Shown here: positions 1 to 5,582 of the stretch, piece by piece
Numbering within the stretch: position 1 is the first letter of the stretch
Layout: every line of letters begins with the position of its first letter
Assembly (NCBI GenBank): GCA_013314865.1
Contig: JABUEV010000186.1
Span: forward strand, 1 to 5,582
Origin: Bacteroidales bacterium
GTDB lineage: Bacteria; Bacteroidota; Bacteroidia; Bacteroidales; VadinHA17
Reading direction: 5' to 3'
DNA length: 5,582 nucleotides
The notes under the pieces: generated by a model
What the model was told of the DNA's origin: nothing
Seen by the model: the letters and a program-made list of their open reading frames with translations, nothing else
Databases searched by the model: none
Made by a program: the position numbers and the translations under genes

Positions 1-530
1 ATAATTATTTTTCCTCCATCTATCCGCACCCCTGAGCATTCCCTCTGAATCATTTCATAAATTGATGAATAAGAAGCATATTTGCGGTTCTTACCGTTAA
101 TGACATCCATTTGTGTTGTCAGATCCTTTTTCCTGGTGTACCCGTAACCGGTATTCACAGACTTATCTCCTTCGGGAATCTCACCGGTCGCAGGCTGTTG
201 GAACGACATTGAACTGAAATTGAAATCAATCAGAACCCTTCCGGCTATATCCTCCTCTTTTATTCCGTCGCCGAATGTGAATATTCCGATTTTTGACGCG
301 TCTGGCTTTACCCTGACAGAATACTTTCCCTCTGCGTCAGTCATGGAGTTTGTTTTTACACCGTCAATCATTACGATAGCATTGGGAATCGGCTTTCCCG
401 CAGCGTTAAGAACAGTTCCTGTTATTATTATTTTCTTATTGCTTTTTTGTGCAGGAAGCTGACCTGCTGTCAAAAACAATATAAGAATGAATAAAACACT
501 CTTTGAAATATTTAAGCCGGTAAGTACCAT
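1..530 (-). CDS. Secreted carboxypeptidase-regulatory-like / TonB plug-like domain protein, C-terminus beyond window (partial)
   Basis: This frame starts at an ATG at 530 and stays open to the left edge, giving 176 codons. Residues 1-27 look like a Sec signal peptide: a hydrophobic run at about 11-21, then LPA before QKS, so cleavage is likely after Ala27 and no lipobox Cys is present. Residues about 34-106 fit a carboxypeptidase-regulatory-like beta-sandwich (ITGTVLNAAGKPIPNAIV, then TDAEGKYSV). Residues about 124-176 carry a GYGYTRKKDLTT segment followed by SIYEMIQRECSGVRI, which matches the opening of SusC-type plug domains (VGYG...K.dlT, then ...l.G.v.GV.v). The family includes full SusC receptors of about 1000 residues and short stand-alone plug proteins of about 200-330 residues. 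The short spacer and the YASYSSIYEMI wording remind me more of the short kind, but the missing end prevents a decision. The protein would act in the periplasm or outer membrane. It has its own promoter just upstream. Confidence 0.82.
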   Translation of the reverse strand, partial: MVLTGLNISKSVLFILILFLTAGQLPAQKSNKKIIITGTVLNAAGKPIPNAIVMIDGVKTNSMTDAEGKYSVRVKPDASKIGIFTFGDGIKEEDIAGRVLIDFNFSSMSFQQPATGEIPEGDKSVNTGYGYTRKKDLTTQMDVINGKNRKYASYSSIYEMIQRECSGVRIDGGKII

Positions 531-552
531 GATATAAAATATTAAACTATAT

Positions 553-584
553 CAAAGGTACTGCTTTTTATGGCTTATGTCAAA
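553..584 (-). promoter_or_regulatory. Bacteroidota-type promoter of the plug-like protein gene
   Basis: Read on the minus strand there is TTTG (584-581), a 20-base spacer, then TACCTTTG (560-553). This is an exact fit to the Bacteroidota TTTG / TAnnTTTG promoter pattern with normal spacing. Transcription would begin about 5-8 bases further on, leaving a leader of roughly 15-18 bases before the ATG at 530. The site supports both the chosen start and independent transcription of this gene from the one upstream. Confidence 0.72.
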
Positions 585-615
585 TGATTGAAGTTTGTTG
601 GTTCTGCCTCAGGGG

Positions 616-656
616 AAAAAAAGAAAATTTCCAGTCGTGGTTAAAGTCTCGCCTGG
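616..656 (-). terminator. Weak possible Rho-independent terminator after the 658-1197 gene
   Basis: Directly after the stop codon, the minus strand reads an imperfect hairpin at 656-631: CCAG pairs with CTGG, one mismatch follows, then CG pairs with CG around a loop of about 12 bases. It is followed by AAATTTTCTTTTTTT down to 616, a good T-rich tail. The stem is short, so the call rests mainly on position and on the T tract. Confidence 0.38.
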
Positions 657-657
657 T

Positions 658-1197
658 TTAACTGTATTCGCGACTTAAGACAGATTCTGATCGGGATGAT
701 TTCTTCACCGAGCAGAAAAAGGTAAGGCCGTTTATTTCTGAGATATCTTTCAGATAAAATCCATTTGACTCCATAAGTTTAATAAACCGGTTCTTATCCA
801 GTCCTTTTCTGCCTGACTTTAAGGGATTGAGGACTCGTGAAAAGATATCCGTTACGATCGAAAAAAGATTTTTCCCGTTTCTCCCGTTATTGTCCAAAGC
901 TTTGAAATAGCCTGAAAAGCAGGAACCTTCAGTCATCAATCCTGCGAGCTGGGCAATAAACCTTGCCGGATGTGAAAAATGATTCAGTTGTCTCAGGTTG
1001 AGAAGCGCACTGACCCGTGCAATTTCTGTTTTGTCGTAGAAGAAATGATTATTGGAATACAGCATAAGGGTATCAGAATCCTTTATCATGCCAAGGCTTC
1101 TGAAATAGCACAGAAGTGTTCCTCCTTCACCCCGTGCGTTCGCTTTATTTAACTGGCTTCCCTTAATTTCACGGTTAGGGGGAGTTTCCTTCTTCAT
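658..1197 (-). CDS. Uncharacterised protein resembling the C-terminal half of a SAM-methyltransferase-like protein
   Basis: This is a 179-residue soluble protein with no signal peptide or membrane segment. A TTG codon at 1206 would add three residues; the ATG at 1197 is preferred because it is a standard start, and neither has a clear ribosome site. Residues 62-98 (SALLNLRQLNHFSHPARFI, then LAGLMTEGSCFSGYF) read like the post-motif strands of a class I methyltransferase, where a leader-strand helix precedes 'lkpgG.f.gyf'. Residues 133-162 (GLDKNRFIKLMESNGFYLKD followed by INGLTFF) match the usual C-terminal 'l...GF.v.d...ingl.yf' hairpin. From memory, a similar pattern occurs in methyltransferase-like proteins of Bacteroidota capsule or exopolysaccharide loci. 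The glycine-rich SAM-binding motif I (D/E-x-G-x-G-x-G) is not seen; residues 1-60 are basic and polar instead. It may be a degenerate, truncated or non-catalytic relative. It stands alone, 245 bp from the next gene upstream. Function is not assigned. Confidence 0.68.
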   Translation of the reverse strand: MKKETPPNREIKGSQLNKANARGEGGTLLCYFRSLGMIKDSDTLMLYSNNHFFYDKTEIARVSALLNLRQLNHFSHPARFIAQLAGLMTEGSCFSGYFKALDNNGRNGKNLFSIVTDIFSRVLNPLKSGRKGLDKNRFIKLMESNGFYLKDISEINGLTFFCSVKKSSRSESVLSREYS

Positions 1198-1402
1198 ATT
1201 GCTCAAGCAGTGGTTTACATTAATATATTTAACAAATCATCGAACTGTATTGTTTTGCTGACTGATTCAATCTTATTCTTTATTTGTATGCATTTTCCCT
1301 GTTAAGATGGAGGCGAATCCCAGCCAACTGGATAGTGTTCAGTAAATAACAAGATAGTAATAATCTCCTTAAATTCAGGGGACGCAACATTTTTCAGAAA
1401 CA

Positions 1403-1423
1403 GAAATAATCAAAGATTATTCC
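1403..1423 (-). terminator. Possible terminator hairpin after the oxidoreductase gene
   Basis: Twenty bases past the oxidoreductase stop, the minus strand has GGAATAATC, a TTT loop, then GATTATTTC. This forms a nine-pair stem with one G-U pair. The stem is AT-rich and the bases that follow (TGTTTCTG) are only partly T-rich, so this is a weak intrinsic terminator or RNA 3'-end hairpin. Its position at the end of the three-gene run is what makes it worth recording. The rest of the 1198-1442 spacer shows no convincing gene, RNA or promoter. Confidence 0.35.
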
Positions 1424-1442
1424 ACCTGATAAAGTATCTCTT

Positions 1443-2636
1443 TTATTTCTTGACTATTTGTGAGATGACACCTGTTTTCTTATCTTTCAGAATCAGTTTG
1501 ACTGATCCGTCCGGCATTCTTTCTTCCTTTACCAGGAAATGGTTTTCATCGTAACTAATCAGTTCTGATATTTTTGAAGCTTTTGCCTGGCCTCGCCAGA
1601 TATCAAGTCTGACCGGTTCCCATTTTTTGGATTTTGCACTCCGGTAGCAGGCATCCATTATTTCATTTACGATATAACCATCATAAAATGTCTCAGATGG
1701 TTCTCTTTTATTATCGAGTGAATCGAACATATCTGTAAACATATCGGTATATCCCAGTTCCACCACTTCATCGCCCACCGGAAAGACCCAACCTTTTTCC
1801 GTTTCCGATTTTTCAGCGACATAGCCCTTTTTACCTCCGGCAGTAAATATTTCAAAGCCTGTGCGCAGGAAGTTATTGACCCAGATAGTCCCTTCAGTTC
1901 CCATTACTTCATCGCGCAGGTCCATTCCGCCGCGGAATGACCAGCTCACCTCGAACTGTCCTATTGCGCCGTTGTCATACTTAACCCATCCAAGGGCATT
2001 GTCCTCGGCTTCAATAGGTTTCACAAGTGTATCGGCCCAGCACATCACTTCAACAGGTTTAATATCCTTGCCTATGTAGTTTCTGCCGATTTCTATGCAG
2101 TGGCAGCCCATATCGAGAAGGACTCCTCCTCCCGAGACACTTTTTGTCCAGAACCAGTCGCTGTGAGGGCCAGGGTGTGTTTCCCGTGATCGTGTCCATA
2201 TCACTTTGCCAATAGCGCCGGTTCTTACCGACTGAAGCGCTTTAAGTGTTTTCGGAGTATAGACAAGGTCTTCAAGATAACCATGCGGCACTCCTGCCTT
2301 CTCCACCAGTTCCAGCATCTTTTTTGCCTCATCAGCATTGCATCCGAGAGGTTTTGTGCAAAGGACCGGCTTTTTGGCAGAAGCTGCGAGTTCCACGGCC
2401 TTAAGATGAAGACTGTTAGGCAAACCGATAATGACCACATCAGCCTCAGGATCATTGACCGCCTCTTCCATTGAGGTTGTCCATCGTGCTATCCCGTGTT
2501 TTTCAGCAAAGGCTCTGCCTCTTGCCTCATCACGCGAATAAATTACGCAAACCTTGTCGCGGCTTCTTTGTCCGTTAATAGAAAACGTGTAGAAGTCACC
2601 TATAAATCCTGCTCCAAGCATCGCTATTTTTGCCAT
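1443..2636 (-). CDS. Gfo/Idh/MocA family NAD(P)-dependent oxidoreductase
   Basis: This 397-residue cytosolic protein probably oxidises or reduces a hydroxyl of a sugar, inositol or related polyol using NAD(P). The N-terminal Rossmann fold starts at residue 3, with the dinucleotide loop G8-A-G10-F-I-G13. The strand [13 protein letters not shown] (65-77) and the motif TKPLGCN (94-100), equivalent to the family's EKP with catalytic Lys95, follow. The C-terminal domain has [19 protein letters not shown] (169-187), where Asp175 and His179 are the usual substrate and proton-relay positions. [11 protein letters not shown] (245-255) is the standard beta-sheet motif. No Sec or Tat signal and no GH109-type glycosidase features are seen. 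The last 45 or so residues (about 350-397, ending in a charged [15 protein letters not shown] hairpin) extend past the usual family end. The gene lies 16 bp after the VOC gene and is likely last in that operon. The exact substrate cannot be read from the sequence. Confidence 0.93.
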   Translation of the reverse strand: MAKIAMLGAGFIGDFYTFSINGQRSRDKVCVIYSRDEARGRAFAEKHGIARWTTSMEEAVNDPEADVVIIGLPNSLHLKAVELAASAKKPVLCTKPLGCNADEAKKMLELVEKAGVPHGYLEDLVYTPKTLKALQSVRTGAIGKVIWTRSRETHPGPHSDWFWTKSVSGGGVLLDMGCHCIEIGRNYIGKDIKPVEVMCWADTLVKPIEAEDNALGWVKYDNGAIGQFEVSWSFRGGMDLRDEVMGTEGTIWVNNFLRTGFEIFTAGGKKGYVAEKSETEKGWVFPVGDEVVELGYTDMFTDMFDSLDNKREPSETFYDGYIVNEIMDACYRSAKSKKWEPVRLDIWRGQAKASKISELISYDENHFLVKEERMPDGSVKLILKDKKTGVISQIVKK

Positions 2637-2652
2637 GTCTGATAAAGTTTAA

Positions 2653-3036
2653 TTATGCTATAATTTCAATTCTGTTATTTTCAGGATCAAGTACCGAACT
2701 CTCATAATATCCATCACCTGTGAGGCGGGGTTTGCTTTCAACAATAACTCCTTCCTTTTCCATTCTTGCAGTCAGATTGTCAACTTCCTCCCTTGATCCG
2801 ACAGCAATTGATATATGCGCTAAACCCGCAGAGTGGTCAGAGCGTGATTCCATCTTTCCTGACCGCTTCATAATTTCAATTCTGACCCCGTTCTCAAAAG
2901 ACAGAAAGTATGATTCAAACTGCTTTGTCGGATTGATATATTTTTCATTAACACTGCACCCGAAATATCTTACATAAAATTCCTTAACCTTTTCAATATC
3001 AATTGTCCAGATTCCGATGTGATTAAATCTTATCAT
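2653..3036 (-). CDS. VOC (glyoxalase/bleomycin-resistance fold) family protein
   Basis: This 127-residue protein has two beta-alpha-beta-beta-beta modules, at about 1-60 and 70-127. The four positions that bind metal in glyoxalase I-like proteins are all occupied: His6 (FNHIGI), Glu54 (VRIEIM), His74 (AGLAHISIAV) and Glu124 (NRIEII). TGDGYYESSVLDPENN (106-121) is the typical turn before the last strand. It therefore probably binds a divalent metal as a dimer and acts as a lyase, isomerase, epimerase or dioxygenase on a small molecule; the family is too broad to choose. The ATG at 3036 gives the correct family N-terminus, with the first strand beginning at residue 2. It is 29 bp after the antiporter gene and 16 bp before the oxidoreductase gene, which suggests a shared transcript and perhaps a shared substrate with the oxidoreductase. 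Confidence 0.9.
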   Translation of the reverse strand: MIRFNHIGIWTIDIEKVKEFYVRYFGCSVNEKYINPTKQFESYFLSFENGVRIEIMKRSGKMESRSDHSAGLAHISIAVGSREEVDNLTARMEKEGVIVESKPRLTGDGYYESSVLDPENNRIEIIA

Positions 3037-3065
3037 GTAAAATATTCATTTAATTTTGACCAAAA

Positions 3066-4148
3066 TCATTTTTTAATCTTCTCCCTTTTTCTTACTGAAT
3101 GAAGAAGCGTGATAAGTATTGTAAGAACTGTAAGCGGCACTATAAACGAAAGCATTATTTCATTTAATAAAGGCACGGCGTAGTGTTCACGCGCTGTTAG
3201 TACAAGGTAAACCGTATAGAAGACATAATACCCGATAAAAACAAATCCTTCCCATCGGGCGATTCTTTCTCCGCTAAAGAACACCGGAATGCATGCTATA
3301 GAGACTGCAAGCATTACCGGAATGTCAAATTTCAAAGCTGCCGGGCTTACCTTTATTGGTTCAGATGCTATTATACCTGATGCTCCTAGCACAAAGATTA
3401 TATTAAAGATATTGCTTCCAACTATGTTCCCCACTGCAATATCCCTTTCCTGTCTTAGTGCGGCGACGACTGATGTTGCAAGTTCAGGCAGTGAGGTTCC
3501 GGCAGCAACTATTACGAGGGCAATGACCAGTTCGCTTACCTGCAGAGCCCGTGCAATATATACTGCACCGTCTACCAGCCAACGGGATCCGAATGCAAGC
3601 AGAACCAGACCTGCTATGACTAAAAAAATATTAAATACAAGCCTCTTCCATTTTTTATCATGCTGCACCTCAACATGATTTTCTTCCGAATTCTGCGCAG
3701 CAGACTCTTTTTTGCCTGAAGAAACCAGCCACCAGGTATAAATAAAACCCAGGACTGTAAGAAAAACACCTTCAAGACGGGAGATCACTCCATCAAGTGA
3801 AAACAGAAACATAATAACTGAAACAGCTACCATTACCGGAACATCCAGACGTATTATCTGTCTTGAAACATAGAGGGGAAGAATTGCTGCGGAAATTCCA
3901 ATTACACAAAGAATATTGAAAATATTGCTCCCGACAACATTGCCGACAGCAATATCGGGTTCTCCGGCATAACTTGCTACTGAGCACACAACCAGTTCCG
4001 GAAAACTTGTACCGTAAGCAACTACCGTCAATCCTATTACCAGCTTTGACAGACCGGCAAATAAAGCAATTTCAGAAGCACCTCTGACCAGCAGTTCCGC
4101 ACCCGCTATCAATAATATCAATCCTGCAAAAAACAAGAAAATTGTCAT
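3066..4148 (-). CDS. Calcium/sodium antiporter, CaCA family (YrbG type)
   Basis: This 360-residue inner-membrane protein is predicted to exchange Ca2+ for Na+ (or H+). It has two inverted homologous halves of about five membrane segments each. The alpha-1 repeat holds AYGTSFPEL (44-52) and AVGNVVGSNIFNIL (67-80). The alpha-2 repeat holds AAGTSLPEL (215-223) and AVGNIVGSNIFNII (238-251). Glu51 and Glu222 are the expected ion-binding acids, and Ser48/Ser219 and Asn78/Asn249 lie at other expected cavity positions. A charged cytoplasmic loop (about 144-168, SGKKES to KKWKR) separates the halves. The last segment (about 327-349) ends in a basic tail, RKREKIKK. Length fits the family, with a slightly longer C-terminus. 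Archaeal NCX_Mj has, as I recall, an acid (Asp240) where this protein appears to have Asn249, which could change coupling ions. The gene is first in a likely operon with the VOC and oxidoreductase genes, and diverges from the GH92 gene. Confidence 0.95.
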   Translation of the reverse strand: MTIFLFFAGLILLIAGAELLVRGASEIALFAGLSKLVIGLTVVAYGTSFPELVVCSVASYAGEPDIAVGNVVGSNIFNILCVIGISAAILPLYVSRQIIRLDVPVMVAVSVIMFLFSLDGVISRLEGVFLTVLGFIYTWWLVSSGKKESAAQNSEENHVEVQHDKKWKRLVFNIFLVIAGLVLLAFGSRWLVDGAVYIARALQVSELVIALVIVAAGTSLPELATSVVAALRQERDIAVGNIVGSNIFNIIFVLGASGIIASEPIKVSPAALKFDIPVMLAVSIACIPVFFSGERIARWEGFVFIGYYVFYTVYLVLTAREHYAVPLLNEIMLSFIVPLTVLTILITLLHSVRKREKIKK

Positions 4149-4215
4149 GAATAATAAATAGCTTTTTTCGGCAAATGAAGATATTTATTTTAACTAAAAT
4201 TAAAAATAACTTTTA

Positions 4216-4249
4216 TAAATATACCCGATGCATATCTGTTTCTGACAAA
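4216..4249 (-). promoter_or_regulatory. Candidate promoter for the antiporter operon
   Basis: On the minus strand TTTG (4249-4246) is followed after 22 bases by TATATTTA (4223-4216). This is one base short of the Bacteroidota TAnnTTTG element, and the spacer is at the long end. It would give a leader of about 60 bases before the ATG at 4148. In such AT-rich DNA a match of this quality can arise by chance, so confidence is low. Confidence 0.28.
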
Positions 4250-4294
4250 AAAACTGACAGTTAATATTAAAATTGAGTATCTTGTATAATTATA
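4242..4294. repeat. Direct repeat and short palindromes in the divergent promoter region
   Basis: CTGACA occurs twice (4242-4247 and 4254-4259), separated by AAAAAA, so the copies are 12 bp apart and roughly on the same face of the helix. Just downstream lie two perfect 10-bp palindromes, TTAATATTAA (4261-4270) and TATAATTATA (4285-4294), the second ending ten bases before the GH92 start codon. This could be an operator array for the divergent genes. The palindromes are pure A/T and may be chance; the direct repeat is the better signal. The rest of 4149-4304 is plain AT-rich sequence with no gene. Confidence 0.35.
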
Positions 4295-4304
4295 GCAGGT
4301 TGTC

Positions 4305-5582
4305 ATGAAATGGTATGTTTTTCTATTATTGTTTTTACCTTCTGCTGCACTATCCCAGCCTCTTGTAAACTATGTCGATCCTCTGATTGGAACGGGGCCT
4401 GCTACAACACCTGGAGCACTTAAGCACAGTGAATCGGCATCAGAAAACAAAGGACAGACCATCCCTTCAGTCGGAAGGCCATTTGCCATGACACAATGGA
4501 CACCGGAAACAAGAACCACTGAACTTAAATGCATCGCTCCATATTATTATACGGATACTTTAATAACCGGGTTCAGAGGCACTCACTGGCTTAATGGAAG
4601 TTGCACACAGGATTATGGTTCTGTAACCCTTATGCCGTTTACTTCTGCATTGCCAGATTCTGTCAGATCGGCTCCTGTATCCGGCTTCAGACATTCCGAT
4701 GAAGTCGCCACTCCTTACAAGTATACTGTCATCCTTGAGGATTACAGCATAAAAGCCGAAATATCGGGTTCGACTCGATGTGGCATAATGCGCTTCATTT
4801 ACCCGGGAAATAACGTCAGCTGTCTTCAAATACGTGTTAACAGTGATGAAAAAGAAGGAAGAATATGGTATGATGAAAGAAAAAACAAGATTTTCTGCTA
4901 TAATCCGGTGCACAGAATTTACCAGGGACATGGAAAAACTGCCGGATTCAGCGGATATTTTGTCATTGAATTCAGTCATCCTTTCAGACTGATTTCAGCA
5001 GGAAAAGATAAGCAGTCGTTGGTTATCAGTTTCGGTGGCAGAAAAGAAATTGTTACCCGTATCGGCAGTTCATTTACAGATCTTGTTGCTGCTGCAGCAA
5101 ATCTTGAAGCCGAAATAAACGGATGGGATCCGGACCTGGTTGCCGAAGAGACAAAAAATGAATGGGAAAAGACTCTGTCAAAAATAATGGTATCAGGAGG
5201 GTCAAAAGATGACATGGTCAAATTTTACACAGCCTTATATCATTGCTACCAGGCACCCCGCATCGCAAGTGACTTTAAAGGCACATACCAGGGATTTGCA
5301 GATGACACTCTGATACATATTGCAGAAGGATTTGTCTATTATGATGATTTCACGATGTGGGATACTTTCAGAGCTTTGCACCCGCTTCTAAATATTCTTG
5401 AGCCATCCGCCACAACAGACATGGTAAAATCACTCATTGCCAAGGCACAGCAGGGTGGATGGATGCCTGTTTTTCCGTTATGGGGAAGTTATACGTCGGC
5501 AATGATCGGTGATCATGCAGGTGCTATGATAGCTGAGACATTCCTTAAAGGCAATGAAGATTTTGATATCGAGACAGCTTAC
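4305..5582 (+). CDS. Secreted GH92 family alpha-mannosidase-like glycoside hydrolase (partial, C-terminus beyond window)
   Basis: This frame begins at the ATG at 4305, with a weak AGG five bases upstream, and is open for 426 codons to the right edge. GH92 enzymes are Ca2+-dependent inverting exo-alpha-mannosidases of about 720-780 residues, so a little over half is present. Residues 1-17 are a Sec signal peptide (hydrophobic core FLLLFLPSAALS, no lipobox Cys), so the enzyme is periplasmic or surface-exposed. The N-terminal beta-sandwich domain shows VDPLIGTG (24-31), GQTIPSVGRPFAMTQWTPET (50-69) and GFRGTHWLNGSCTQDYG (89-105). The (alpha/alpha)6 catalytic domain starts near 300 with VKFYTALYHCYQAP (305-318) and continues with DFTMWDTFRALHPL (348-361) and GGWMPVFPLWGSYTSAMIGD (384-403). 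The expected catalytic base and Ca2+ ligands lie beyond the window. At about 396, where alpha-1,2-mannosidases of the family have Glu (NET), there is Tyr, so linkage or activity may differ. It is divergent from the antiporter operon. Confidence 0.93.
   Translation, partial: MKWYVFLLLFLPSAALSQPLVNYVDPLIGTGPATTPGALKHSESASENKGQTIPSVGRPFAMTQWTPETRTTELKCIAPYYYTDTLITGFRGTHWLNGSCTQDYGSVTLMPFTSALPDSVRSAPVSGFRHSDEVATPYKYTVILEDYSIKAEISGSTRCGIMRFIYPGNNVSCLQIRVNSDEKEGRIWYDERKNKIFCYNPVHRIYQGHGKTAGFSGYFVIEFSHPFRLISAGKDKQSLVISFGGRKEIVTRIGSSFTDLVAAAANLEAEINGWDPDLVAEETKNEWEKTLSKIMVSGGSKDDMVKFYTALYHCYQAPRIASDFKGTYQGFADDTLIHIAEGFVYYDDFTMWDTFRALHPLLNILEPSATTDMVKSLIAKAQQGGWMPVFPLWGSYTSAMIGDHAGAMIAETFLKGNEDFDIETAY

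Noticed and set aside
220..462. An 80-codon plus-strand open frame
   Set aside because: It is antisense to the signal-peptide and regulatory-domain part of the plug-like protein, whose minus-strand reading is domain-supported and has a matching promoter.
1206..1206. TTG at 1206 as the start of the methyltransferase-like gene
   Set aside because: An ATG lies nine bases downstream at 1197. The TTG has no better ribosome site and adds only three residues.
1280..1390. A 36-codon minus-strand open frame (MLRPLNLRRLLLSCYLL...) in the spacer before the 658-1197 gene
   Set aside because: It is too short to judge, has no ribosome site or promoter before it, and has no recognisable motif. A leader peptide cannot be excluded but nothing supports it.
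1861..2474. Open frames of 60-80 codons on both strands inside the oxidoreductase gene
   Set aside because: All fall within a clear Gfo/Idh/MocA coding sequence in another frame, with no start signal or protein similarity.
3289..3678. A 129-codon plus-strand open frame opposite the antiporter
   Set aside because: It overlaps the conserved alpha-2 repeat on the other strand. The Thr/Ser/Ala-rich translation is typical of an antisense shadow.
4276..4290. A TATCTTG / TATAAT stretch as a promoter for the GH92 gene
   Set aside because: TATCTTGT differs from TAnnTTTG at two bases and no TTTG lies at the right distance upstream. In AT-rich DNA the match is not convincing.
4560..5221. Two adjoining minus-strand open frames (139 and 81 codons, overlapping by four bases) opposite the GH92 gene
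   Set aside because: They lie antisense to a strongly conserved GH92 coding region and their translations show no recognisable domain. They are explained by codon use on the other strand.

Overview
The window looks like a piece of a Bacteroidota chromosome, probably from the Bacteroidales/Marinilabiliales side. The evidence is a GH92-type secreted glycosidase, a TonB-plug/carboxypeptidase-regulatory-like secreted protein, a good TTTG-N20-TAnnTTTG promoter (the Bacteroidota sigma pattern), starts without strong Shine-Dalgarno sites, and moderately AT-rich DNA. Assignment below phylum is a guess.

Layout, left to right. (1) 1-530, minus strand, runs off the left edge: the N-terminal 176 codons of a secreted protein with a signal peptide, a carboxypeptidase-regulatory-like beta domain and the start of a TonB-receptor plug-like domain, with its promoter at 553-584. 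(2) 658-1197, minus: a 179-residue protein of unknown function that resembles only the C-terminal half of SAM-methyltransferase-like proteins; a weak terminator follows it. (3) 1443-4148, minus: a tightly packed probable operon, read from right to left, of a YrbG-type Ca2+/Na+ antiporter, a small VOC/glyoxalase-fold metalloprotein and a Gfo/Idh/MocA oxidoreductase (gaps of 29 and 16 bp). (4) 4149-4304: an AT-rich divergent intergenic region with a direct repeat and two short palindromes. (5) 4305-5582, plus, runs off the right edge: the first 426 codons of a secreted GH92 alpha-mannosidase-like enzyme.

How the genes may work together: the GH92 enzyme and the plug-like protein are exported and fit a glycan-using lifestyle. 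The oxidoreductase and VOC protein are cytosolic and could act on a sugar or sugar-acid intermediate. The antiporter is a housekeeping-type ion transporter, and its link to the other two rests on gene spacing alone. I see no mobile element, CRISPR array, tRNA/rRNA, phage gene or recognisable defence system. The most interesting points are the atypical sequence at the expected catalytic-acid position of the GH92 enzyme and the methyltransferase-like protein without a cofactor-binding half. I did not find a convincing new biological system.
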